From assembly GCA_964521715.1 (NCBI GenBank), contig CAZFSS010000004.1, forward strand, positions 1 through 64,000: a stretch of 64,000 nt of DNA. Direction: 5' to 3'. The notes beneath the pieces are model-generated. The model was given only the letters and a program-made list of their open reading frames with translations. It ran no database searches and was not told the DNA's origin. A program made the translations under genes and the position numbers. This DNA is from DAOVRD01 sp964521715. Lineage in GTDB: Bacteria > Planctomycetota > Brocadiia > SM23-32. Of the stretch, positions 25,811-34,233 are shown piece by piece; positions within the stretch are counted from its first letter, which is position 1, and each line of letters starts with the position of its first letter.

Positions 25811-27322
25811 ATGCTCGACGAAGCCAGCCAGCTCCTCGACAGGGCCGGAAGGCCCCGCGTCTGCGTCATCGGGGACGTCATGCTCGACGTCTACGTCTGG
25901 GGCGACGTCTCCCGCATATCGCAGGAGGGGCCGATACCAGTCCTTCGCGTCGAACGGCGGGACCAGCGCATCGGCGGCGCCGGCAACGTGGCCGCCATGC
26001 TCCACGCCCTCGGGGCGCAGGTGCGACTGGTGGGGCTGGTGGGCGCCGACCCGGCCGGCGAGCGGGCGCGCGCCAAGATGGCCGACGCCGGCCTGGACGA
26101 CGCCGGCCTCATCGAATCCCACGAGCGGCCGACCGCAACCAAGACGCGCTACCTCGGATACGTCCAGTCGGCCGGGCGCGCCATGCAGCAGATCGTGCGG
26201 GTCGACGACGAGGTGACGGCGCCCCCGTCGGCCGAGGAGTCGCGCCGCGTCCGCGCCGCAGCCGTGGAGGCCATCGGGCAGGCGGAGCTCGTCGTCCTTC
26301 AGGACATGGGCAAGGGGCTGCTCGACGCCGGCCTCATCACTGACCTGGTGCGAGAGGCGAAGGGACAGGATAAGCCCCTCATCGTCGACCCGGAACTCAC
26401 CGAGGACTACTCGCCCTACGCGGGCGCCACGTGCATACTGCCCAACCGGTTCGAGGCGCAGATGGCCACCGGCATCTCCCTGCGGGACGAAGATGACTGC
26501 CGCCGCGCCGCGCACGTGCTGCTCGATCGGCTCGGGCTGGAAGGCGTCGTCATCAAGCTCGACCGGGACGGCATCTACTTCGCCACCGCCGACGGGCAGG
26601 ACAGGCACATGACCACCCGCGCCCGGGACGTGGCCGACATAACGGGGGCAGGCGACATGGTGACGGCGGCCTTCGCCTTCGCACGCGCCTGCGGGGCGGG
26701 CTACGCCACAGCCGTGGAGTTGGCCAACTTCGCCGCCGGCCTCGAGGTAAGCCACCACGGCGTGACGCCCATCTCCCGCCGCCACCTGGCCGACGCCCTG
26801 CGGGCCGAGATGGAACCCACAGCGCGCAAGATCAAGGCCCGCGACGAGATCGAAACGCTCGTCCAGGAGCTGCGCGCCGCCGGCAACAGGATCGCGTTCA
26901 CCAACGGCTGTTTCGACCTGCTCCACTACGGGCACGTGCAGCTCCTCCAGTACGCCCGGAGGCAGGGCGACGTGCTCATCGTGGGCCTGAACAGCGACGC
27001 GTCCGCCCGCAGGCTCAAGGGACCGGGCCGGCCGATCAACTCCGAGGACGTCCGCAGCCGCATCCTGGCCTCGATCGCGGACGTGGACTTCGTCGTGCTG
27101 TTCGACGAGGAGAGCGTGCTGCCCCTCATCAAGCAGGTGCGGCCGGACGTGCTGGTCAAGGGCGGGGACTACACGGTCGAGGGCGTCGTCGGCCGCGAGT
27201 TCGTGCAGTCCTACGGCGGCCAGGTGAAACTGGCCCCCGTCGCCGAAGGCGTCTCCACCACCGAACTGATCAAGAAGATCGCGGAGAACCATGAGAGAAG
27301 AGGTCGAGGCGATCCTGCGTGA
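25811..27322 (+). CDS. hldE: Bifunctional heptose-7-phosphate kinase / heptose-1-phosphate adenylyltransferase
   Basis: HldE phosphorylates D-glycero-beta-D-manno-heptose 7-phosphate at C1 and later adenylylates heptose 1-phosphate, giving the ADP-heptose used for LPS core. Both halves are present in 503 residues: a PfkB-type kinase (about 1-320; GGAGNVAAMLHALGA, then DVADITGAGDMVTAAFAFA with the catalytic Asp) and a nucleotidyltransferase (about 355-500; FTNGCFDLLHYGHVQLL with HYGH, then VKGGDYTVEGVVG). GGAAGGG precedes the ATG. gmhA overlaps its 3' end by 32 bases. Confidence 0.95.
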   Translation: MLDEASQLLDRAGRPRVCVIGDVMLDVYVWGDVSRISQEGPIPVLRVERRDQRIGGAGNVAAMLHALGAQVRLVGLVGADPAGERARAKMADAGLDDAGLIESHERPTATKTRYLGYVQSAGRAMQQIVRVDDEVTAPPSAEESRRVRAAAVEAIGQAELVVLQDMGKGLLDAGLITDLVREAKGQDKPLIVDPELTEDYSPYAGATCILPNRFEAQMATGISLRDEDDCRRAAHVLLDRLGLEGVVIKLDRDGIYFATADGQDRHMTTRARDVADITGAGDMVTAAFAFARACGAGYATAVELANFAAGLEVSHHGVTPISRRHLADALRAEMEPTARKIKARDEIETLVQELRAAGNRIAFTNGCFDLLHYGHVQLLQYARRQGDVLIVGLNSDASARRLKGPGRPINSEDVRSRILASIADVDFVVLFDEESVLPLIKQVRPDVLVKGGDYTVEGVVGREFVQSYGGQVKLAPVAEGVSTTELIKKIAENHERRGRGDPA

Positions 27323-27869
27323 GACCATCAGGGTCCACGAGGACCTGGTCGCGCTCAGTCCCCTGATCGAGGAGGTCGGAGGGCGCCTGGCCGACGTGCT
27401 CGCCGCCGGCGGCTCGGTCTACCTGATGGGCAACGGCGGCAGCGCCGCCGACAGCCAGCACATGGCCTGTGAGCTCGTCGGCCGGTTCCTGGCGGAGGGC
27501 CGCCGCCCCCTGCCCTGCCACGCCTTCAGCACGGATTCCAGCATCCTGACGGCGATCGGCAACGACTTCGGAATGGACCAGGTCTTCCTCAGGCAGGTGG
27601 CGGCCTTCGTGCGGGAGGGCGACGTCGTCATCGGCATCTCGACGAGCGGGAACTCGCAGAACGTCAATGCCGCCATCGACGAGGCAAATGCGCGCGGCGC
27701 GCTGACCGTCGGCCTGACGGGCGGGACGGGCGGCGCCCTGGCGCAGAAGTGCGACCTGGCCATAGTGGTGCCCGCCGATCAGACGCCCCGCGTGCAGGAG
27801 GCCCACGGCACCATCATCCACATACTGTGCGGGCTGATCGAGCAGCGCCTGCTTGAGCGCGCTGGCTGA
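27291..27869 (+). CDS. gmhA: Sedoheptulose-7-phosphate isomerase
   Basis: GmhA converts sedoheptulose 7-phosphate to D-glycero-D-manno-heptose 7-phosphate, the first step of ADP-heptose synthesis. The 192-residue SIS-domain protein has MGNGGSAADSQHMACELVGRF, STDSSILTAIGND and GISTSGNSQNV, plus EAHGTIIHILCGLIE near the end, all standard for GmhA. GGAG lies 4-5 bases before the ATG. The gene starts inside hldE, so both are translated from one message. With gmhB at 10428 the pathway to ADP-D-glycero-heptose is complete in this window; the epimerase HldD is not seen. Confidence 0.95.
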   Translation: MREEVEAILRETIRVHEDLVALSPLIEEVGGRLADVLAAGGSVYLMGNGGSAADSQHMACELVGRFLAEGRRPLPCHAFSTDSSILTAIGNDFGMDQVFLRQVAAFVREGDVVIGISTSGNSQNVNAAIDEANARGALTVGLTGGTGGALAQKCDLAIVVPADQTPRVQEAHGTIIHILCGLIEQRLLERAG

Positions 27870-27921
27870 AACAGCGTCCTTACCAGCGCGCCGCGGCGTG
27901 AAACGACGGCAAGGAGAGGTG

Positions 27922-28554
27922 ATGCTTCCAAGCCTTCAGGAGATCGTAGTCCGGCTGATCATCGTCCTGCCGGCCCTCACATGGCACGAGTTCGCCCATG
28001 CTTACAGCGCCGACAAGATGGGCGACCCGACGCCGCGGATGATGGGGCGCCTGACGCTCAACCCCCTGGCGCACATCGATCCGATCGGCACGATCATCCT
28101 GCCCATATTCCTGCGGTTCGGATGGGCCAAGCCGGTCCCCATCAACCCCATGAACTTCCGCAACCCTGTGAAGGGCTCTCTGATTACGAGCGCGGCAGGG
28201 CCGGCTTCGAATCTGGCGCAGGCCGTCGTCGTGGGGCTCATTACGCGGCTGATCATCTTGGTGTCTCCCGTCGAGTGGCTTCAGGGCAACCTGCTCATCC
28301 AGATGCTGTTCTGGCTGACAGCCGTGAATGTCATGCTGGCCATCTTCAACATGATTCCGCTTGGGCCCCTGGACGGACACCACGTGCTGGAAGCGCTGCT
28401 TCCGTACGGGCAGTTGCAGGCCTACCGACGTTTCAACCAGTACGGCTTCATCATCTTGGTCGGCATCATCTTCCTTGTCCCCGGCCTCCTCGAGCTGGTG
28501 GTGTTCCGGCCCGCGGTTACGGCGGCCAGCACCCTGACGGGTGCCTTTATGTGA
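27922..28554 (+). CDS. Site-2 protease family membrane protein (M50)
   Basis: An intramembrane metalloprotease-like protein of 210 residues. The zinc motif WHEFAH (HEFAH at 22-26) lies in the first helix, and the second motif NMIPLGPLDGHH lies near residue 155, with the Asp that completes the Zn site. The small size and the sequence around PTPRMMGRLTLNPLAHIDPIG place it in the YwhC/YdjP-like group III of site-2 proteases, whose substrates are mostly unknown. AAGGAGAGGTG just before the ATG at 27922 decides the start. In many bacteria this gene neighbours scpA, as here. Confidence 0.88.
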   Translation: MLPSLQEIVVRLIIVLPALTWHEFAHAYSADKMGDPTPRMMGRLTLNPLAHIDPIGTIILPIFLRFGWAKPVPINPMNFRNPVKGSLITSAAGPASNLAQAVVVGLITRLIILVSPVEWLQGNLLIQMLFWLTAVNVMLAIFNMIPLGPLDGHHVLEALLPYGQLQAYRRFNQYGFIILVGIIFLVPGLLELVVFRPAVTAASTLTGAFM

Positions 28555-28562
28555 GACAGGTA

Positions 28563-29339
28563 ATGGACAGCGCGATGGAACACGAGAACGGTCGACCGGT
28601 CACGCTCGAAGGATTCCGCGCCGAGCTGGAGGTCTTCAGCGGGCCGCTGGACCTGCTCCTGTACCTGGTCAAGCAGGAGGAGGTGAGCATCTTCGAGGTG
28701 CAGGTCTCGCGCATCACGGACCGCTACCTGGCCGCCATGCGCACGATGGAGTTCTTCGACGTGAACGTTGCGGCCGAGTTCCTCGTCGTCGCCGCCACGC
28801 TGATGGAGATCAAGAGCCGCACCCTCTTGCCCCCCAGCCGGGACGAAGAGGAGGAGGAAGAGGACGCCGGCGCGGAGCTCGTCCGCCACCTGCTCCAGTA
28901 CAAGGAGATCAGGGAAGCGGCCGAGAGCCTGAACGACCGGGTCCAGGAGCAGGGCACGAGGTTCCCGCGGCCCCGTTCTCCCGTCGAGGCCGGCCCGGAA
29001 GAGGAGGCCCTGTCCGAGGCCCTGCTCGAAGACCTGACGACGTGGGACCTGATGGGGGCCTTCGCCGAGGTCATCGAGCAGACGCGGCTGGCACGGCCGG
29101 CCCGGATCGTCCAGAGCGAGGTGCCCATCAGCGTCTACGTGGAGGAGGTGCTGGAGCACCTGCGGGCGGCAGGCGGCGCCGTGGACTTCCTGGACTTCTT
29201 CCGCCACGAGCGATCGCGCGAACGCATCATCGGGGTGTTCCTGGCGCTGCTGGAGCTGTGCCACCGCAAGGCCATCCACGTGGAGGAAGACCGCAGCGAC
29301 GGCCGCCGCATCCGGATTTCCCTGCGCGCAGCCGCCTGA
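28563..29339 (+). CDS. scpA: Segregation and condensation protein A
   Basis: ScpA is the kleisin subunit that bridges the SMC heads in the bacterial condensin. The 258-residue protein has the N-terminal FSGPLDLLLYLVKQEEVSIFEVQVSRIT, the acidic linker SRDEEEEEEDAG and a C-terminal winged-helix region (FLALLELCHRKAIHVEE). The ATG at 28563 is chosen; a GTG at 28551 overlapping the protease stop is also possible. No scpB follows within the window. Confidence 0.9.
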   Translation: MDSAMEHENGRPVTLEGFRAELEVFSGPLDLLLYLVKQEEVSIFEVQVSRITDRYLAAMRTMEFFDVNVAAEFLVVAATLMEIKSRTLLPPSRDEEEEEEDAGAELVRHLLQYKEIREAAESLNDRVQEQGTRFPRPRSPVEAGPEEEALSEALLEDLTTWDLMGAFAEVIEQTRLARPARIVQSEVPISVYVEEVLEHLRAAGGAVDFLDFFRHERSRERIIGVFLALLELCHRKAIHVEEDRSDGRRIRISLRAAA

Positions 29340-29666
29340 GGCCGTCACTACTCAGGGATATGTGACTGACGCAGGTCGGCCGAGGGGCGCCCTGAGGGCG
29401 CGTCAGTTGCACTGCCCGCACGCTTTCTGTTACGATTCGGAGTCCGGCAATCGGGTCAAGGGGTCGGTGCGTCCGGCCGTCCGCAGGCTCCGCAGGAGCC
29501 CGTTCTTCCCGAAGGCCCACGCCGTCCCTTCTACCCCGCTGAAGGGCGAGTTCGCGCGGCGCGGCATTCCGGCTGCGGTCCCCGCGAAGCCGATGCCCGG
29601 CGGAAATCCCGGCGCGCAAGGCAGCGGCCGGGCAGCGTCCGGAGTGCCGCAGGCGAGGCGCCAGTC
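29340..29666. other. Intergenic region without a recognised gene
   Basis: Short ORFs on both strands here have composition and content typical of non-coding GC-rich DNA. A short GC palindrome (29387-29401) and a candidate promoter (29407-29436) are the only features seen. Confidence 0.5.
29407..29436 (+). promoter_or_regulatory. Candidate promoter of the phosphoesterase gene
   Basis: TTGCAC (29407-29412), an 18 bp spacer and TACGAT (29431-29436). Weaker than the other promoters in the window, with a long leader of about 225 bases. Confidence 0.3.
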
Positions 29667-30419
29667 GTGAAAGCCATCATCTCCGACATCCACGGCAACC
29701 TGGAAGCCTTCCAGGCCGTGCTCAAGGACATGCAGTACCAGGGGGCCACGGAGGTCGTCTGCCTGGGGGACTTCGTCGGCTACGGCCCGAACCCCAAGGA
29801 GTGCATCGATCTGGCCTTTGACTTCAGCGTGGCCCTGCGCGGCAATCACGAACACGCCCTCCTGACCGAACAGGAAGGCGCCAACTTCAACATCAAGGCG
29901 AAAGGGTCGATCAGCTGGACCCGCGAACAGCTCAACCCCCTCGGCGAGGACCGGGAAGGCAACCTGCGCCGGTGGGAGTTCCTGGACAGCCTGGAGACCA
30001 CCCATCAGGACGGCAACGTCCTCTACGTGCACGGGACCCCGCGCGACCCCATCACCGAGTACCTCTACCCCCGGGACATCTACCGCCCGGAGAAGCTGCG
30101 CGAGATGTTCCAGATGATCGAGTGGCTCTGCTTCTGCGGCCACACCCACAGCCCGGGCATCTGGACCGAGGACATGATCTACCTGACGCCCCAGGAGGTC
30201 AATTACCGCTACCACCTCGTCAACAAGAAGACGATCGTCAACGTGGGCAGCGTCGGCCAGCCCCGGGACGGCGACCCGCGCGCCAAGTACGTCCTGTTCG
30301 ACGGCAGCCGCGTGGTCTTCCGCCCCGTGGAATACCGCGTCCAGACGACCGCACGAAAGATAAGGTCCATACCTGAACTGGACGCCTATCTGGCCGAGCG
30401 TCTGCTCCAGGGCAGGTGA
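29667..30419 (+). CDS. Calcineurin-like metallophosphoesterase
   Basis: The 250-residue protein has the full metallophosphoesterase motif series: SDIHGNLEAF (D-x-H), CLGDFVGYGPNP (GD), LRGNHEHAL (GNHE), LYVHGTPRD and FCGHTHSPGIW (GHTH). This matches the two-metal phosphodiesterase/phosphatase family (PF12850, YfcE-like). The substrate cannot be read from sequence. The GTG at 29667 puts the first motif at residue 6, as in homologues, with GAGGCG upstream. It is probably transcribed alone. Confidence 0.88.
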   Translation: MKAIISDIHGNLEAFQAVLKDMQYQGATEVVCLGDFVGYGPNPKECIDLAFDFSVALRGNHEHALLTEQEGANFNIKAKGSISWTREQLNPLGEDREGNLRRWEFLDSLETTHQDGNVLYVHGTPRDPITEYLYPRDIYRPEKLREMFQMIEWLCFCGHTHSPGIWTEDMIYLTPQEVNYRYHLVNKKTIVNVGSVGQPRDGDPRAKYVLFDGSRVVFRPVEYRVQTTARKIRSIPELDAYLAERLLQGR

Positions 30420-30534
30420 GAGCTTGGGGGGCTGTGTCTCAGCAGCGACCCGGGCAGCCGTCGCCGGAGAAGGCGCTGAACGCCCGGAGCCCCCATTGCA
30501 GGCCCGTTAGACCCGTGCCGCCCCGCGCGCAACT

Positions 30535-32493
30535 ATGGACAAGCAGACGTTCATACAGTTCCTGATCATCAGCAGCGTCATCCTCGTCGCGTGGTGGACG
30601 GCCAGCTACTTCATCTACGGGCGCTCCGCAGCCAGGCGCCAGGCCCCCGAGCCGCAGCAACGGGTCGAGCCGGTCGCCCCTGCCGCCGCGCCCGGTGGCG
30701 AAGCGGCGCGGCCCGCCGCCCTCGAAGCGCTGCGTGAGCCGGCGCCCGAACCGGTCGAAGGCATCGTGCTCGCCAACGACCTCATCCGCACGGAGTGGAC
30801 GAATAAGGGCGCGGCCCTGCAAAGCCTGACGCTGTTGGACGAACGCTATAAGGCGCCCTACAGGGAAGGCGAGAAGCGCCCGCCCCTGACGCTGCTGCGG
30901 GACTTCGAGGAAGGCACCTATAGCGACACCGTACAGAGCGTTAGCTTCACCGACCGACGGGCCGGAGAGGCCGGCGCGGCCCGCTATGAGCTCGCGACGG
31001 CCAACCTGATGTACGAAGTGGTCGAGCAGGGCCCCGCCGGGCTCGCCTTCGAGGCCGTGGCCCGGGACGAGCGCGGGCACGCGCTCAAGATCAGAAAGAC
31101 GGTCACCGTCGAGCCGGGGGCCTACCACTACAGCGTGGCCCTGGACTTCACGAACGTGTCCCCTATGGCGTACGAGTTCGCGTGCGCGTTACGGGGCGCC
31201 GCCGGGATTGAGCGCGAAACCGTAGAGCCGGTCTATGGGGGCACGCGGATCGGCAAGTACGAAGGCGTCAACGCTTATGACATCTCCAAAGTCTCGATCG
31301 GCGACCTGAAGGGAGGTCCCAAGACCGACGAGTCCGCCAAGATCGCCTGGGCCGCCGTGGTCAACCACTACTTCGCCGCCATCCTGGCGCCGGAAAACAT
31401 AGATTGGGTGGACACCGTCGTCTCCAGGCCGGTGACGGATACGGACATCCTGGCGAGCCAGGGACGGTGGGGACCCGGTACGGTCAAGAGGAGCTCGGAC
31501 AGGGCCGTCCTGGCGCGGCAGAATGCCGCCGTCGTCGTCAACACCGAGTCCGTCGCCCTCGAGCCCGACCAGGCCCTCACGGAACGCTACCGCTTCATGG
31601 CCCTGCCCAAGGAGGACGAGATACTCGACAAGTACGACGCCGGTCTCTCCGGCCTGGTCGAGTTCGGCTGGTTCCCGACGCTGAGCAGGCTGACGCTGGC
31701 GCTGTTGAAGGCGATCCACAGCGTCCTGCCCAATTATGGCGTCGCCATCCTCCTGCTGACGGCCGTCGTCAGGGCGATCCTGCACCCCCTGACCCGCAAG
31801 AGCCAGTTGAGCATGACCAAGATGCAAAAGCTCCAGCCCATGATCCAGGAGCTTCAGAGCAGGTACAAGGAGGACAAGCAGAAGCTCACCCAGGAGCAGA
31901 TAGACCTGTTCCGCAGGTACGGCGTCTCGCCGATGAGCGGATGCTGGCCGCTGTTCCTCCAGATGCCGGTCCTGTTCGCCCTTTTCGGCGCGCTGAGGGC
32001 GGCCATCGAGCTGCGCCACGCGGGCTTCCTCTGGGTGGACGACCTGAGCCGGCCGGACACGCTCTTCCACTTCCCTATCTTCCTGCCGCTGCTCGGCAAC
32101 GAGTTCAACCTGCTGCCCATCCTCGTGGTGGCGATGATGATCGCGAACCAGCGGTTCACGCCCCAACCGTCGTCGGAACAGGCCCGTCAGCAACAGCAGA
32201 TGATGAAATTCATGCCGGCGCTCATGGGGATCTTCTTCTACCGCATGCCCAGCGGCCTCTGCCTCTACTTCGCGGCCAGCATGGGCTCCGGGGCGCTGGA
32301 GCGTTGGCTGATCGACAGGAAGGCCGGCGGAATCGAGCTCAAGCCCATCGCCGAGACCGCACGCAAGGAGAAGCGGCGCCCGGCCTCGACCCAGAAGCCG
32401 AAGAAGCAGGGGTGGCTCCAAAGGCTCCAGGCCAGAATCGAGCAGCAGCAGAAGGCCGGCAGGCAGGCAAAGCACCGCAAAGGCAAGAAGTAG
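30535..32493 (+). CDS. yidC: Membrane protein insertase YidC
   Basis: YidC inserts and folds inner-membrane proteins, alone or with SecYEG. The 652-residue protein has the Gram-negative layout: an N-terminal helix (about 7-28), a Pro/Ala-rich linker, a large periplasmic beta domain (about 75-375), then five membrane segments from about 390. These include LPNYGVAILLLTAVVRAILHPLTRKSQLSMTKMQ with the conserved Arg in the hydrophilic groove, and YKEDKQKLTQEQIDLFRRYGVSPMSGCWPLFLQMPV. The tail is strongly basic and may contact ribosomes. No rnpA or rpmH lies upstream, so it is not in the usual rpmH-rnpA-yidC arrangement. Confidence 0.95.
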   Translation: MDKQTFIQFLIISSVILVAWWTASYFIYGRSAARRQAPEPQQRVEPVAPAAAPGGEAARPAALEALREPAPEPVEGIVLANDLIRTEWTNKGAALQSLTLLDERYKAPYREGEKRPPLTLLRDFEEGTYSDTVQSVSFTDRRAGEAGAARYELATANLMYEVVEQGPAGLAFEAVARDERGHALKIRKTVTVEPGAYHYSVALDFTNVSPMAYEFACALRGAAGIERETVEPVYGGTRIGKYEGVNAYDISKVSIGDLKGGPKTDESAKIAWAAVVNHYFAAILAPENIDWVDTVVSRPVTDTDILASQGRWGPGTVKRSSDRAVLARQNAAVVVNTESVALEPDQALTERYRFMALPKEDEILDKYDAGLSGLVEFGWFPTLSRLTLALLKAIHSVLPNYGVAILLLTAVVRAILHPLTRKSQLSMTKMQKLQPMIQELQSRYKEDKQKLTQEQIDLFRRYGVSPMSGCWPLFLQMPVLFALFGALRAAIELRHAGFLWVDDLSRPDTLFHFPIFLPLLGNEFNLLPILVVAMMIANQRFTPQPSSEQARQQQQMMKFMPALMGIFFYRMPSGLCLYFAASMGSGALERWLIDRKAGGIELKPIAETARKEKRRPASTQKPKKQGWLQRLQARIEQQQKAGRQAKHRKGKK

Positions 32494-32630
32494 GTCGAGC
32501 ACCGTCTCACCGACTGCGCGCCAGGCCAGAGGTTTAACAGAACGCGCAGCCGGCAGTAGGTACAAGGCCAAGTGCATCGGCACCGATTCGGCGGGCACGA
32601 TTCAGTGCCGTTGCGGGGGAGGTACAGGCC

Positions 32631-32873
32631 GTGCCGAAAACACTGGCGTATGTGCTGATCTAGACCAGCTCGCGCAAGGCCCTGAAAGCCAGCAGGGCAA
32701 TCGCGCAGGTCTCGGGCGTTGTCTGGGCCCATGCCGTGACCGGCCTCTACGACGCGATCTGCCGGATCGAGGCGGACAGCCTGGAGCACCTCGCCGGCAC
32801 GGTGGTGAACCGGATCCAGCGCGTTCAAGGCGTCGAGCGCAACGAGACCGCACTCGTCGTCCAGGGCAACTGA
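32631..32873 (+). pseudogene. Lrp/AsnC ligand-binding (RAM) domain protein, interrupted by TAG
   Basis: The frame from GTG 32631 to TGA 32871 encodes a stand-alone RAM domain of about 80 codons: VPKTLAYVLI, stop, TSSRKALKASRAIAQVSGVV, then AHAVTGLYDAICRIEA and GVERNETALVVQGN. Stand-alone RAM proteins bind amino acids or related ligands and lack the DNA-binding part of Lrp. An amber codon at 32661-32663 falls where homologues have Lys or Gln (VLIKT), one base change away. The RBS GGGGGAGG is intact and the codons beyond the stop remain under constraint. It could be a recent nonsense mutation or a sequencing or assembly error. No usable internal start lies close behind the stop. Confidence 0.7.
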
Positions 32874-33034
32874 GGGGGCCACAGCGGCAACGGGGCTGAA
32901 AGCGGGCTGACGAGCCCCACAGGCGCCCACGTGCCGCGTGCCAGCCCGCATGAAGCCGTCACGGGCCCGCGGACGGGCCGTCGGGGCAGGTTGCGTTTCG
33001 GCACATCGTTTGCGATGCCATCACTGGATGGATA

Positions 33035-33068
33035 CGGTTGCTACAGCCCAGGGGGCTGTCTGCAACCG
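33035..33068 (+). promoter_or_regulatory. Stable hairpin directly upstream of the HEAT-like protein gene
   Basis: CGGTTGC/GCAACCG (33035-33041 with 33062-33068) and ACAGCCC/GGGCTGT (33043-33049 with 33053-33059) form a 14-pair stem with a one-against-two internal loop and a 3-base loop. There is no T run, so it is not an intrinsic terminator. It ends 14 bases before the start codon and could affect translation or mRNA stability. Confidence 0.6.
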
Positions 33069-33082
33069 CGACAGGGGAACGG

Positions 33083-34159
33083 ATGCACATGAACAAGGCG
33101 GCATGCTTGTTGTCTCTGCTCGCCCTTGCGGCAGGAGTCTGCCGCGCGGACGAGAGCGTACTCAGAAGGAGCTGGTCGCTGCAGTCCGAGCAGAAGACCG
33201 AATTGCTCGGCCAGGCCAGGGCCTGCATGGAGAAGCTGATTCTGCGCTGGGCAGTGGAGCCTGAGTTGCGGTTGGCGGCCGACGAGAACCCGGACGTTCG
33301 GTGGATGCTCGATCATCCCTATGCCGCCTACCTGGCCCTCGACGAGGAACTGGCACAGAAGCCCTCGGGCGCTCGTCGCAGCGCTGCCCTCTACCTGGCC
33401 GGACGGTTGGGCAGGCAGAACCTGGGCCATTACCTGTCCGAGGTGCTTGTCAACTGCGACACCGACGAGGAGCGGCTGGAGGTCTTCGGCTGCATGGCGG
33501 CCCTGCGTGACGCCACTTCCCTCAAGACACTGGAAGGATTCGTCTCGCAGGCCAGCCAGGAGGTGAACGAGGCGCTCCTGGTAGCCGCCGTGCGGGGCCT
33601 GGGCCTGTCGACGCGGGCCGGGTATCTGCCATCCGTCAACGCAGCGCGCCGGTGGCTCAAGTCCCCGGCTGCCCAGCTCGAAGGGGCGAAGGCGGCGTGG
33701 CGGTGCGGGGATCAGAACGCCCTCGCAGAGGTCGGGCAGTTCCTCTACTCGCCCGACGTCGAGGTCCAGGCCGAAGCCATCGCCTTCCTTCGCGAGAACT
33801 TCTGCGCGGAGGCCCTGGCCATGCTCGCCGCGCTCGCCCGGACGGCCGAGGACCAGAAAGTGGCGGCCAAGGCCGTCCAGGCCATCATAGACGGAGGCAA
33901 GTACGGCGAGCCGCTGCCGCAGGAGCAAGAGAAACTGGGGGCTCTGCCGGGCCTCGACGCGTTGGTGGATCCCCGGGCCGGTCCGCCGGAGCAGCCCGCG
34001 GAGCCGCCAGCCGACGCTACTCCCGGCGGAGTTCCCGCCGACGTCTCCAGACTCTCGGCCGAGGAACTCCAGGAACTACTGCAACGCCTGGAGGCCTGGT
34101 GGAGCGCTGAGGGAGCCGAGCTGTCTGAGAAGAGGCGCCAGATGGAGAGCGTCTCATAA
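33083..34159 (+). CDS. Secreted HEAT-like repeat protein
   Basis: The protein (358 residues) begins with a classic Sec signal peptide, MHMNKAACLLSLLALAAGV, with probable cleavage after CRA. The mature part is made of helical pairs that look like HEAT/PBS-lyase repeats (AALYLAGRLGRQNLGHYLSEVL, EERLEVFGCMAALRDATSLKTLEGF, EALLVAAVRGLGLS). A Pro-rich linker (about 290-325) and a short helical end follow. Such proteins are usually binding scaffolds in the periplasm; no ligand is evident. AGGGG lies 5 bases before ATG 33083, and a second ATG at 33089 is possible. It precedes a TadG-like gene on the same strand. Confidence 0.72.
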   Translation: MHMNKAACLLSLLALAAGVCRADESVLRRSWSLQSEQKTELLGQARACMEKLILRWAVEPELRLAADENPDVRWMLDHPYAAYLALDEELAQKPSGARRSAALYLAGRLGRQNLGHYLSEVLVNCDTDEERLEVFGCMAALRDATSLKTLEGFVSQASQEVNEALLVAAVRGLGLSTRAGYLPSVNAARRWLKSPAAQLEGAKAAWRCGDQNALAEVGQFLYSPDVEVQAEAIAFLRENFCAEALAMLAALARTAEDQKVAAKAVQAIIDGGKYGEPLPQEQEKLGALPGLDALVDPRAGPPEQPAEPPADATPGGVPADVSRLSAEELQELLQRLEAWWSAEGAELSEKRRQMESVS

Positions 34160-34233
34160 AGGACGAGGCGACTGACAATGAGGTTGACCGGGCGCGGCGT
34201 TCGCTCGTCGCCCCGGCGAATGGAGGACCACAA

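Noticed and set aside
29362..29670. 102-codon ORF upstream of the phosphoesterase
   Set aside because: It has no RBS, no recognisable domain and a random-like Arg/Pro/Ala content. A better start for the next gene lies at its end.
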